Below the pieces are notes generated by a model. The model did no database searches. It was given only the letters and a program-made list of their open reading frames with translations, and was not told where the DNA came from. Shown piece after piece: positions 25,166 to 33,777 of a stretch of 64,000 nucleotides of DNA. Source of the DNA: Pseudanabaena galeata CCNP1313 (lineage in GTDB: Bacteria; Cyanobacteriota; Cyanobacteriia; Pseudanabaenales; Pseudanabaenaceae); assembly GCF_029910235.1 (NCBI RefSeq), contig NZ_CP112874.1, positions 1,984,001-2,048,000 of the forward strand, written 5' to 3'. The translations under genes were made by a program, and so were the position numbers. Positions within the stretch are counted from its first letter, which is position 1. Every line of letters starts with the position of its first letter.

Positions 25166-26971
25166 TTAGGACTTCAGTTTTAATTGTTCAATATTCCATA
25201 ATGCACCCGTCACACCAGTACTGCCAGCCAGTGATGAGGGTTGAGCATTCTCCACGCGATCGCGCACAGCAACTAAATACAGAGGTATCGTTAAATGGAT
25301 TAACGGTAATTGCTCCTGTACCAATTGCTGATATTCGGCATAGATGGCTTTACGCTTAGTTTCATCCAATTCCTGTGCGCCTTGAATCATCAGCGAATGG
25401 ATTTTCTTTTCCCAATCAGCTATCTCTCGTCCGGGGAAAGGAGGTTCATCACCAACTGGTCCTTTATTAAAAAGATGGGAATCACCATCGGTTGCCCAGA
25501 GATTAATCGCACTATTGGGTTCAGCACCTCCAGTAAAACCAAGAATCGTCGCATCCCACTGCTTCGAGTTGTCGAGCTTATCGGAGATAATCCGAAAATC
25601 AACGGGATTAAAGTCAATCTTCATGCCAATTTTTTCTAAGTCGCTTTTAATTTGTGCTCCCATCGCAACTCTACCACCCGCAGGAGCTAACAAAGTAAAG
25701 CGCACGAGATTCCCTTCAGCATCGAGGAGTTGTTGTTCAGAATTGTATTTATATCCTGCTTGTAAGAGAATCTCTTTGGACTTTTCAGGTTGATAATCAT
25801 AAACCTTAAGTCCTTTCTCAGGAGGGAAAAAATAGGGGCTAGGGATCGAAACTGGCGAATTTTGGGTTTGGGCTAAACCTCGCGACAGGTTGGTAATCAT
25901 CGCTTCGCGGTTGAGCGCATAGGCGACAGCACGGCGAAAGTTAACATCATTAAACCATTTGGATTTTTTCAGATCAACAAATGGTTCATTAGTTTTCGGG
26001 TTTCTGCCCTTATTGAGGTTGAACATAATAAATGCTTGTCCTGTGGCGGGACCCGCATTATAAATTTTGTAGCGATCGCGTTGTTCAAACCGTTTCAGCA
26101 ATTGATAGTCTTCACCACGAAGGCGATACATATCAAGATCTTGAGATCGAAATCGTAGCAGAGCCGTATCTGGTGATTCGACAATCTGCATTACAAATTG
26201 CTCGATATAGGGTTTTCCCTTCCGCCAATAATAGGGATTTGGTTTATAGATCACCCGTTCTGAAGGTCGATATTCTTGAATCATATAAGCACCACTGCCC
26301 ACTAATTGATTGACAGGAGTACTCAGAGTCCATGTTTCGAGAAACTTTAATTTTTTTTCTGGCGCGTTAGGATCTTCTTGGAGAGTTGGTTCAAAGACAT
26401 GTTTGGGTAAAACGCCGATGCCGCCTAATGTGCGTAGAGCAGGGGCAAAGGGTTCGCTCAGTAAAAAAGAAATGCGGCGATCGTCAAGCTTCTCAACCTT
26501 GGGAAGAGTCTGCGATTGTCCAATTCGGAGAACATCACGAGTACCAGTGGGAATCTTCTCATTGAAAATAATATTTTGATAGGTAAAGAGAACATCATCT
26601 ACGGTAAGCGGTTGACCATCCGACCATTTCAGATCGGGACGCATCGTAAAAATAAGTTGTTTACCATCCTGCTGAAATTCCCATTTTTCGGCTAGCTCGG
26701 CTTCTAGCTCCTTGGTAATTGGATTTTCCGAAATCAATCCGCTAAGGGTATAACCAATGACGATGCCACTATAAGCGTCATTAATTAAAACTGGATTAAA
26801 AGTCTTAATATCACTATCAAGTGGAACTACGAGTCGATTTTTGAGGGCTTCTGGTTTGACCGCGCAACCCCAAAGCAACAGCGAACACATGCCGATCAGT
26901 AGCAGCAAGACGATCGCTTTCCATTGTTTCACCTTGGTTCGTTTCTGAATGCTTCTTCTCACGATCGCCAT
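25166..26971 (-). CDS. Lipoprotein, family 5 extracellular solute-binding protein
   Basis: Substrate-binding component (SBP_bac_5) of a peptide/nickel/opine-type ABC importer. The N-terminus has a basic segment, a hydrophobic core and a lipobox (LLLWGC, Cys about residue 36), so it would be a lipoprotein. The mature domain shows the family blocks (FNPVLINDAYSG, LAEKWEFQQDGKQLIFTMRP, KWSDGQPLTVDDVLFTYQ). I chose the ATG at 26971 (601 aa, MAIVRRSIQKR). No permease or ATPase genes are adjacent, so the rest of the transporter is encoded elsewhere. ispF lies upstream on the same strand, 69 bp away, probably not functionally linked. Confidence 0.9.
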   Translation of the reverse strand: MAIVRRSIQKRTKVKQWKAIVLLLLIGMCSLLLWGCAVKPEALKNRLVVPLDSDIKTFNPVLINDAYSGIVIGYTLSGLISENPITKELEAELAEKWEFQQDGKQLIFTMRPDLKWSDGQPLTVDDVLFTYQNIIFNEKIPTGTRDVLRIGQSQTLPKVEKLDDRRISFLLSEPFAPALRTLGGIGVLPKHVFEPTLQEDPNAPEKKLKFLETWTLSTPVNQLVGSGAYMIQEYRPSERVIYKPNPYYWRKGKPYIEQFVMQIVESPDTALLRFRSQDLDMYRLRGEDYQLLKRFEQRDRYKIYNAGPATGQAFIMFNLNKGRNPKTNEPFVDLKKSKWFNDVNFRRAVAYALNREAMITNLSRGLAQTQNSPVSIPSPYFFPPEKGLKVYDYQPEKSKEILLQAGYKYNSEQQLLDAEGNLVRFTLLAPAGGRVAMGAQIKSDLEKIGMKIDFNPVDFRIISDKLDNSKQWDATILGFTGGAEPNSAINLWATDGDSHLFNKGPVGDEPPFPGREIADWEKKIHSLMIQGAQELDETKRKAIYAEYQQLVQEQLPLIHLTIPLYLVAVRDRVENAQPSSLAGSTGVTGALWNIEQLKLKS

Positions 26972-27040
26972 CTTCCCTAAAAAATAAATTTTAAAATAAA
27001 TACAATCAATCAATAGCTATTAGCTATTAGCTATTGGCTT

Positions 27041-27520
27041 TTAGCTTTTTACTAATAAAACTACTGCATGAACGGCGATCGCTTCTTTCTGACCGATCGC
27101 ATCCATGCCTTCGTTAGTAGTCGCCTTCACACTGACACAATCAATTGCTAAATTCATCGCTTGGGATAGGCGATCGCGCATAGCCTTAATGTGGGGTTTG
27201 AGTTTTGGGGCTTCAGCAATCACCATCGCATCAAGATTATTTACGCTCCAACCCTGTGCGCTAATTAATGCTTGCACTTGCTGCAAGAGCATGATGCTAT
27301 CGGCTCCTGCCCATTTCGGATCAGAGGGTGGAAAATAATGCCCAATATCGCCAAGGGCAAGCGCTCCCAACATTGCGTCCATGATCGCGTGGGTTAGTAC
27401 ATCAGCATCGCTATGTCCCAGTAATCCTTTTTCGTAAGGAATTTCGACTCCACCAAGGATCAGGCGGCGATCGCTAACTAGTCGGTGCAGGTCATAACCA
27501 TTGCCAATACGGATATTCAT
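27041..27520 (-). CDS. ispF: 2-C-methyl-D-erythritol 2,4-cyclodiphosphate synthase
   Basis: It forms the cyclic diphosphate in the MEP pathway for isoprenoids (carotenoids, phytol, quinones). The 159-residue protein has the zinc-site motif GYDLHRL, the catalytic [19 protein letters not shown] and [10 protein letters not shown] blocks, and the C-terminal [10 protein letters not shown]. The length is normal and the protein works as a trimer in the family. It is co-directional with the downstream solute-binding protein. Upstream is a family E hairpin. Confidence 0.96.
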   Translation of the reverse strand: MNIRIGNGYDLHRLVSDRRLILGGVEIPYEKGLLGHSDADVLTHAIMDAMLGALALGDIGHYFPPSDPKWAGADSIMLLQQVQALISAQGWSVNNLDAMVIAEAPKLKPHIKAMRDRLSQAMNLAIDCVSVKATTNEGMDAIGQKEAIAVHAVVLLVKS

Positions 27521-27575
27521 AGATGAGTAGCTAAGTTTAACTATTCATAATATAGCAAGGCAAGTTTTGCTGAGG

Positions 27576-27634
27576 ACAAAACCCAAAAGAGTAATGGCGG
27601 CGCTTCGCGCCGCCATTACTCTTTTGGGTTTTGT
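27576..27634. repeat. Repeat family E core, copy 2
   Basis: A perfect 27-bp stem (ACAAAACCCAAAAGAGTAAT plus GGCGGCG) with loop CTTCG, preceded by AAGTTTTGCTGAGG, the same approach sequence as one end of copy 1 (4430-4553). It lies between divergent ispF and xdhA. Confidence 0.78.
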
Positions 27635-27752
27635 GCTGATTAATTAACGATATTGATCTTTTGTATCTTGGCGCACTTTAACCAGAGTCTATTCATTCAT
27701 TAATAAATTTGTATTGACCTGTCAATTTTCTCTATTAAGTAAGGCAATTCCC

Positions 27753-29168
27753 GTGACTCAACAGGTGACTGCTCCCATAACTGATTTTACGTTTACCCTT
27801 AACGGTGCAAAAGCTCACGTAAAAAATCTCGCGCCTACGATGACACTGCTGCACTATTTACGACAAAACGGCTATGTGGGCACAAAAGAGGGTTGTGGAG
27901 ATGGTGACTGCGGGGCTTGCACAGTAGCGATCATTGGTCAAGATAGTCATGGTCAGCCCCAATATCAAGCGGTGAATAGCTGCCTAGTCCCCCTTGGCGC
28001 GATCGCGGGACGTGAGGTCATTACCGCCGAAGGGATCGCCAATGGTCAATTACATCCCGTCCAAGCAGCAATGGTAGAGATGGCTGGATCGCAGTGTGGC
28101 TACTGCACCCCCGGATTCATCATGAGTATGTTTGCGGCTTACTATAATCACAGTCTGGGCGATGACATTTGTATTGAGGGCAATCTCTGTCGCTGTACGG
28201 GCTATTTACCAATCCGTAAAGCCGCGCAACTATTGGCGAAAAATAATGCTGGTGATCATTTTAGTGCGGCGCTAGTTAGCAAAACTTCTGATTTGGCAGC
28301 GATCGCCTATACAGGAAGTGAGCAGCAATTTTATCGTCCCATCGAGCTAGCGGAAGCCTTGCAATTACTTCAGCAATATCCTGAAGCAACATTGGTGGCA
28401 GGAGCAACGGATTTGGGTCTGGAAATGAGTTGGCATCGGCGCACCTATCCCATATTGATTTCCTTAGAGGGAATTGCAGCGCTTAAACAAATCCACCAAA
28501 CCAATGACTATGTGGAGATTGGCGCGGCTTTACCCCTCAGTCACATTGAAGATTTGCTGCATGGGATATTCCCAAGTCTTGATGAAATGCTGCATTGGTT
28601 CGCCGCACGACAGGTACGCAATCGGGCGACCCTCGGCGGTAATATTGGCACTGCTTCCCCCATTGGTGATTTGCCACCTGTGTTATTAGCCCTTGATGCA
28701 TCCGTGAAGCTGGTGAGCATTGATGGCGATCGCAGTTTATTACTTGCCGATTTTTTCAAAGGCTATCGACAAACAGAACTAAAACAAGGTGAGATTATCC
28801 ATTCTGTAAAGATTCCTAAAACGATTACTTCTGGAGCAACGAAACGGCTCAGTCAGTCCTACAAAATCGGTAAACGTGGTACGGACGACATCAGCATCGT
28901 TGCGGCTGCTTTTGTAATTGATCTTGATGCTAACCAGAATATTCTCCACGCTCGTCTCGCCTATGGTGGTGTCGCGGCAACTCCGATACGCGCGATCGCG
29001 ATTGAGGAAATGCTCATCGGTCAACCTTGGACAATGGCAACTGTGCGATCGGTAAAACCTGCTCTGCATGAAGCATTTACCCCCTTGAGTGATCTACGTG
29101 GCAGTGCCAATTATCGCAAGATGCTAGTAGGCAATCTGTTTGAGAAGTTTTTTATTGAACATAGTTGA
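27753..29168 (+). CDS. xdhA: Xanthine dehydrogenase small subunit (FeS/FAD)
   Basis: Electron-transfer subunit of a molybdenum hydroxylase oxidising hypoxanthine/xanthine. The N-terminal plant-type [2Fe-2S] domain has CGDGDCGACTVA, the second [2Fe-2S] domain has QCGYCTPGF and GNLCRCTGY, and the central/C-terminal part is a FAD-binding domain (PEATLVAGATDLGLE, NRATLGGNIGTASPIGDLPP) with a CO-dehydrogenase flavoprotein C-terminal domain. I chose GTG at 27753 (471 aa) because AAGG lies 8-9 bases upstream; a TTG at 27714 in frame is possible. xdhB and xdhC follow, giving a purine-catabolism operon. The stop codon touches a hairpin. Confidence 0.92.
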   Translation: MTQQVTAPITDFTFTLNGAKAHVKNLAPTMTLLHYLRQNGYVGTKEGCGDGDCGACTVAIIGQDSHGQPQYQAVNSCLVPLGAIAGREVITAEGIANGQLHPVQAAMVEMAGSQCGYCTPGFIMSMFAAYYNHSLGDDICIEGNLCRCTGYLPIRKAAQLLAKNNAGDHFSAALVSKTSDLAAIAYTGSEQQFYRPIELAEALQLLQQYPEATLVAGATDLGLEMSWHRRTYPILISLEGIAALKQIHQTNDYVEIGAALPLSHIEDLLHGIFPSLDEMLHWFAARQVRNRATLGGNIGTASPIGDLPPVLLALDASVKLVSIDGDRSLLLADFFKGYRQTELKQGEIIHSVKIPKTITSGATKRLSQSYKIGKRGTDDISIVAAAFVIDLDANQNILHARLAYGGVAATPIRAIAIEEMLIGQPWTMATVRSVKPALHEAFTPLSDLRGSANYRKMLVGNLFEKFFIEHS

Positions 29169-29199
29169 TACTAATGGAGGCTAAGCCTCCATTAGTATC
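29167..29199. repeat. Hairpin between xdhA and xdhB
   Basis: A 14-bp perfect stem GATACTAATGGAGG with a CTAAG loop, starting within the xdhA stop codon. It may adjust xdhB expression or be one of the dispersed hairpins. Confidence 0.65.
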
Positions 29200-29234
29200 T
29201 TGTGGATTTTTTGTAGATATGGAAGGAATAGAAA

Positions 29235-31565
29235 ATGACGATTACCAATCAGAAAGTTAGTAACCAGAAAAGCCATGAAAGCGCCGTTGGTCATGTCAGT
29301 GGCAAGGCTGGCTATACCGATGACCAGAGATTACCCGCAGGAATGTTATCGCTCTATCCTGTGCTATCGCCCCATGCCCGTGCCAAAATCACCAAACTCG
29401 ACTGTACCGCCGCCTATGAAGTCGCAGGTTTAGTCACAATTCTTACGGCTGGTGATATATCTGGGGAGAATAATACGGGTGTGATTATTCACGATGAAGT
29501 GATGCTACCAACGGATGAAGTAAGTTACTGGGGACAAGTAGTAGTTTGGGCAGTCGGCGAAACTGAAGAAGCAGCTCGTCAAGGGGCGGCGAAAGTAATT
29601 ATCGAATATGAACCTTTACCCGCAATTCTCAGTATTCAAGAAGCGATCGCTGCTGATAGTTATCATCTCGACAAACGGGTGATCAAACGAGGGGAACCTG
29701 ATACGGCTCTCCAAAATAGCGATCGCACTCTCCAAGGTGAACTAGAGGTAGGCGGACAGGATCATTTCTATCTAGAAACCCATACCAGTTGGGTCGTTCC
29801 CGATGGTGAGAATGGCTACAAGGTCTATAGCTCGACGCAGCATCCTAGCGAAACGCAAGTAATCGTGGCAAGGGTTTTGGGCTTGCCCAATAGTCATGTC
29901 GTTGTTACTTGTCTGCGGATGGGGGGCGCATTTGGTGGTAAAGAATCTCAGGCTAATCCCTTTGCGGCGGCGGCGGCTGTGGCAGCACATAAAACTGGTC
30001 GCCCCGCCAGAGTCAGCCTGCGCCGACATCAAGACATGATCGTTACAGGCAAGCGGCATAATTTTTTAGGTAAATACCAAGTGGGATTTACTAATGAGGG
30101 GCTAATTACGGCGATCAAAGCTGAGCTATACGCTGAAGGTGGCTGGAGTCTAGACCTCTCGCCCCCTGTATTAATGCGAGCGATGATGCATATCGACAAT
30201 GCCTACTATGTTCCTCATTTGGAAGTACAGGGATGGATTGCGAAGACTAATCGGGTATCGAATACGGCTTATCGTGGTTTTGGTGGACCCCAAGGGATGA
30301 TCGTCTGTGAAGAAATCATCGATCGCATAGCACGCACCCTCGATTTACCTCCCGAAGTAGTCCGCGAACGGAATTTCTATCATGGCACTGGCGAAACTAG
30401 CACTACGCATTACGGACAGGATATTGTTCATAATCGTATTGCTCTGGTATGGACAGAAGCAAAAGAGAAATCGCGTTTTAGCGATCGCCAAGCTGAGATT
30501 GCTCAGTTCAACCAGACTAGTGCTTACAAAAAGCGTGGTATTGCGATTACACCCGTTAAGTTTGGCATTTCCTTTAACAAAACTGAATATAACCAAGCAG
30601 GCGCACTAGTGCTGATTTACACCGATGGCAGCATTCAGGTGAATCACGGTGGCACAGAAATGGGACAGGGATTGCACACAAAGATGCTCCAAGTTGCTGC
30701 GAAGTCCCTCGGTGTCAAGCTTGAACGCTTTCGGATCATGCCCACCAGTACCGATAAAGTTCCCAATACATCGGCAACTGCCGCTTCTAGTGGTTCCGAT
30801 CTCAATGGACAAGCGGTCAAGGCAGCCTGTGAGACTCTCCGTAACCGCATGGCAACCGTTGCTGCAAAAATGCTCAATCTCGATGCCCCTGAAGACCTTG
30901 TTTTCGAGGATGATTGGATTTATTGCCGCACCTACCCCAGCGCCAGAATTGCTTTTGATGAAGTCGTCAAACGCACCTACAGCGATCGCATTAGTCTTTC
31001 GGCAAATGGCTTCTATCGCACGCCGAATATTTTTTGGGATGCCCAGTTAAATAAAGGTCGCCCCTTCTATTATTTCTCCTATGGAACGGCTGTTAGTGAA
31101 GTGGAGGTTGATGGATTTACAGGAACATTCAAGTTGAGACAGGTGGATCTCGTTCAAGATGTTGGTGAATCGATTAATCCATTACTAGACAAAGGACAAA
31201 TCGAAGGTGGATTTGTGCAAGGTATGGGCTGGCTGACGATGGAGGAATTGGTCTGGAATGACCAAGGACGCTTACTCACCTTTGCTCCTAGCACTTACAA
31301 AATCCCCACCGTTAGCGAAGTCCCCGAACAGTTTCATGTGCATCTATTGGAAAGAGCCGCCCAAGACGGTGTGATTTTTGGTAGTAAAGCGATCGGGGAG
31401 CCGCCATTTATGTTAGCGATGTCAGTTAGAGAAGCAATTCGCAATGCTGTCGCCGCCTTTGGCAATGCGAACCAAGTATCATTGGCAATTCCCGCAACTC
31501 CCGAAGCGACCCTCTGGGCAATTGAAGCTGTGAAATCAGATTCTCTCACTGCGGTAAAAGCTTGA
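29235..31565 (+). CDS. xdhB: Xanthine dehydrogenase molybdopterin-binding subunit
   Basis: Catalytic large subunit (776 residues) that binds the molybdenum cofactor and hydroxylates purines. It shows the conserved N-terminal a/b hammerhead domain (GKAGYTDDQRLPAGMLSLYP), cofactor-contact motifs LRMGGAFGGKES and TAYRGFGGPQG, Gln/Gly motif HGGTEMGQGLHTK, and the catalytic Glu region GSKAIGEPPFMLA (Glu in GEPP). A good Shine-Dalgarno (GGAAGGAA) lies eight bases before the ATG. It is in the xdhA-xdhB-xdhC operon; xdhC starts four bases after its stop. Confidence 0.96.
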   Translation: MTITNQKVSNQKSHESAVGHVSGKAGYTDDQRLPAGMLSLYPVLSPHARAKITKLDCTAAYEVAGLVTILTAGDISGENNTGVIIHDEVMLPTDEVSYWGQVVVWAVGETEEAARQGAAKVIIEYEPLPAILSIQEAIAADSYHLDKRVIKRGEPDTALQNSDRTLQGELEVGGQDHFYLETHTSWVVPDGENGYKVYSSTQHPSETQVIVARVLGLPNSHVVVTCLRMGGAFGGKESQANPFAAAAAVAAHKTGRPARVSLRRHQDMIVTGKRHNFLGKYQVGFTNEGLITAIKAELYAEGGWSLDLSPPVLMRAMMHIDNAYYVPHLEVQGWIAKTNRVSNTAYRGFGGPQGMIVCEEIIDRIARTLDLPPEVVRERNFYHGTGETSTTHYGQDIVHNRIALVWTEAKEKSRFSDRQAEIAQFNQTSAYKKRGIAITPVKFGISFNKTEYNQAGALVLIYTDGSIQVNHGGTEMGQGLHTKMLQVAAKSLGVKLERFRIMPTSTDKVPNTSATAASSGSDLNGQAVKAACETLRNRMATVAAKMLNLDAPEDLVFEDDWIYCRTYPSARIAFDEVVKRTYSDRISLSANGFYRTPNIFWDAQLNKGRPFYYFSYGTAVSEVEVDGFTGTFKLRQVDLVQDVGESINPLLDKGQIEGGFVQGMGWLTMEELVWNDQGRLLTFAPSTYKIPTVSEVPEQFHVHLLERAAQDGVIFGSKAIGEPPFMLAMSVREAIRNAVAAFGNANQVSLAIPATPEATLWAIEAVKSDSLTAVKA

Positions 31566-31568
31566 CCT

Positions 31569-32522
31569 ATGATTTACGAAGATCTTCTAATCGCCCTTAG
31601 TCAAGGGGCAGTGGTTGTGGCGACCATAATTAGCGCCAAAGGATCAGTACCAAGAGAAGTGGGCGCGAAAATGCTCATTACCAGCGATCGCTGCATTGAT
31701 ACGATCGGTGGTGGTGCAGGAGAAGCGAAGGTAATCTCTCAAGCAAGAGAAGTTTTACAAAGTGGCAAGAAAACACTGGTAGAAATTGACCTTACTGGTG
31801 CGCCCAATCGTCAGACTGAGGGGATTTGTGGCGGATGGATGCAGATCTTGTTAGAGCGCTGGCATGGAGAAGAAGCGATCGCTCTGGTTGAGGAGATCCT
31901 TAGAAAATTAAAATTGGGGCGATCGCTGACTTTGGTGACTTCTTTGGGGGATGCAAGTCCCTATGTTGTGAAGGAAAAAGGAGAAAGGAAAAAGGAAAAA
32001 GGAGGGGAGGGGTTTATTGAGGTTTTGGAGCCTGCGCCGATGTTGCTGATCGTGGGTGCGGGGCATGTGGGGGAACAACTTGCTAAGGTTGCAGATTTGG
32101 TCGGCTTTCGGATTGCGATTCAGGATGATCGTCCTGAATGGGCAAATCTAGAACGATATCCTCAAGCAGCATTCATTTATTCACATATCGATCAAGCTTT
32201 AACTGAGTTATCAAATCATGGCTCTCTCTATGTTGCGCTAGTCACAAGAGGCTATCGTTATGATTTAGAAGCTCTAACCGCTTTACTCAATCGCGATTTA
32301 CCCTGTTCCTATATCGGCATGATCGGTAGCGATCACCGAGTTAAGGAGGTTCTTGAGAAAGTGAAACAAATGGGAATCTCCACAGAGAAATTACAATTTG
32401 TTAACGCTCCCATTGGTTTAGATATTGGTGCGCTAACCCCTGCGGAGATTGCAGTCAGTATCAGTGCAGAGTTAATCATGTTGCGACGTGGCGGCACTGG
32501 GAGATCGCTAAAATCTATATAA
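31569..32522 (+). CDS. xdhC: XdhC, molybdenum-cofactor insertion chaperone
   Basis: It binds and sulfurates or delivers molybdenum cofactor to the XdhAB enzyme. The 317-residue protein has the N-terminal XdhC/CoxI domain (ISAKGSVPREVGAKMLI ... TIGGGAGEAKVI; GICGGWMQILLE) and a C-terminal Rossmann-type domain (LLIVGAGHVGEQLAKVADLV; SYIGMIGSDHRVK). Between them a very basic, purine-rich in-frame insert (about residues 135-149, KEKGERKKEKGGEG) is encoded by GGAAAAAGG-type simple repeats and is not a conserved part of the family. It starts four bases after xdhB and ends the operon. Confidence 0.92.
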   Translation: MIYEDLLIALSQGAVVVATIISAKGSVPREVGAKMLITSDRCIDTIGGGAGEAKVISQAREVLQSGKKTLVEIDLTGAPNRQTEGICGGWMQILLERWHGEEAIALVEEILRKLKLGRSLTLVTSLGDASPYVVKEKGERKKEKGGEGFIEVLEPAPMLLIVGAGHVGEQLAKVADLVGFRIAIQDDRPEWANLERYPQAAFIYSHIDQALTELSNHGSLYVALVTRGYRYDLEALTALLNRDLPCSYIGMIGSDHRVKEVLEKVKQMGISTEKLQFVNAPIGLDIGALTPAEIAVSISAELIMLRRGGTGRSLKSI

Positions 32523-32578
32523 AAAGTAAATAGAACAATATGGTAAACTCAAAATATTGTTGATTGAGAATAACACAA

Positions 32579-32908
32579 ATGCAAAAAACAAAAAAAGGTG
32601 AAACTGGACTAACAGATTTACAAATCAAACGAAAAGAGGAACTAGTTAAAGAACTTAGAATAAGATTTGAGTATGTTCAGGCAGCAATAGATAGTTACAA
32701 TGCTACTTTAAAAGAAGCTAATGAATTTGTTGGAGAAATGCGTGAAATTTTTGAAAACTACTACCGTGATCGAGAAGACAATTGGGAACATGCGAATTCT
32801 TACTATGATTTTGTAAAGGAATGGCAAGGTATTGAATTGGATAACTTAGAGATTGAAGATCATTCAACTGCTCTAGAAGAATTGAATAACAAAGTTATTA
32901 GGTATTGA
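32579..32908 (+). CDS. Small coiled hypothetical protein upstream of xisHI
   Basis: A 109-residue acidic, strongly helical protein (KEELVKELRIRFEYVQAAID, YNATLKEANEFVGEMREIFE, NNKVIRY) with no signal peptide or membrane segment. I do not recognise the family. The ATG at 32579 is preferred to an in-frame TTG five codons upstream. It lies 56 bp after xdhC and 61 bp before xisH in the same direction. The AT-rich composition resembles xisHI rather than the xdh genes, so it may belong with the xisHI pair. Confidence 0.6.
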   Translation: MQKTKKGETGLTDLQIKRKEELVKELRIRFEYVQAAIDSYNATLKEANEFVGEMREIFENYYRDREDNWEHANSYYDFVKEWQGIELDNLEIEDHSTALEELNNKVIRY

Positions 32909-32969
32909 AATAAGTTTAAATGCAAATTACTGAGTAAATTAATTGCTAGTTCATTCATAATAAATACCT

Positions 32970-33380
32970 ATGGCAAAAGATAAATTTCATACTGTAGTTA
33001 GACTAGCTTTAGAAAAAGAAGGCTGGCAAGTTACTGATGATCCCTATGAAATTAATGTGGATGGTGTTGATTTTGAGATTGATTTAGCCGCAGAGCAGGT
33101 ATTAGCAGCAACTAGAAACAATCAAAAAATTGCTGTAGAAATCAAAAGTTTTATCAGCCCATCCAATATTTCCGATTTTCATACAGCACTAGGACAGTTC
33201 TTAAACTATAGAGATGCACTTGCTTTGACCGAACCAGAGCGTCATCTGTATCTAGCTGTACGTCTACCAGTTTATGAAAGTTTTTTCCAAAAAAGATTTA
33301 TTCAATCCGCAATTCAAAGATATCAGTTAAGACTATTAATCTATGATGTTCCACAAAAGGAGATTGTCAAATGGCTATAA
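32970..33380 (+). CDS. xisH: XisH family protein (PD-(D/E)xK-like)
   Basis: A member (136 residues) of the family named for the fdxN-element excision controlling factor XisH of Anabaena. The conserved core INVDGVDFEIDLAAEQ ... KIAVEIKSF resembles a PD-(D/E)xK nuclease motif, with Asp38 and Glu57-x-Lys59. The ATG follows the preceding gene by 61 bp and the stop overlaps xisI by 10 bases, so the pair is translationally coupled. There is no fdxN gene, element end or xisF recombinase in the window, so a role in nitrogen-fixation element excision is not supported here. Widespread pairing suggests a two-protein module of unknown function. Confidence 0.88.
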   Translation: MAKDKFHTVVRLALEKEGWQVTDDPYEINVDGVDFEIDLAAEQVLAATRNNQKIAVEIKSFISPSNISDFHTALGQFLNYRDALALTEPERHLYLAVRLPVYESFFQKRFIQSAIQRYQLRLLIYDVPQKEIVKWL

Positions 33381-33721
33381 ATCAATCCGTTAATCAGTAT
33401 AGACAATACATTCAAAATATTCTTCTAGAAAAATCTCAACGCTCTTCCAAAAACAAAATATTTTCAGAATACGAAGTGCAAACCATTTTTGACACCGAGA
33501 GAGATCATTATCAACTTCTTCGTGTTGGTTGGCGTAACAATAAGCGTGATTTTGGATGTGTTTTGCATCTTGATATCAAAGATAACAAGATTTGGATTCA
33601 GCACGATAGCACGGACACAGGTATTGCCAATCAGCTTTTGGAGATGGGTGTACCCAAAGAGGATATAGTTTTGGCTTTTCATGAACCTGAAGTTCGTCAG
33701 CTCACTGGATTTGGTTTTTAA
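33371..33721 (+). CDS. xisI: XisI family protein
   Basis: A 116-residue partner of XisH (MAINQSVNQYRQYIQNIL ... YQLLRVGWRNNKR, DFGCVLHLDIKDNKIWIQHD, VLAFHEPEVRQLTGFGF). The C-terminal FHxPxxRxxTxFG-type signature is the family hallmark. It overlaps xisH by 10 bases. XisI is normally encoded directly after xisH and may bind or restrain it; that is inference from their constant pairing. Confidence 0.9.
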   Translation: MAINQSVNQYRQYIQNILLEKSQRSSKNKIFSEYEVQTIFDTERDHYQLLRVGWRNNKRDFGCVLHLDIKDNKIWIQHDSTDTGIANQLLEMGVPKEDIVLAFHEPEVRQLTGFGF

Positions 33722-33777
33722 TAGTATGACGGTTCTTAAAAAGCTGAGATAATTTAGCTTAGTTACTGACTAACTTT

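Noticed and set aside
32970-33721. An fdxN-element excision locus
   Set aside because: No fdxN gene, element boundary or xisF-type recombinase is seen; only the xisHI family match remains.
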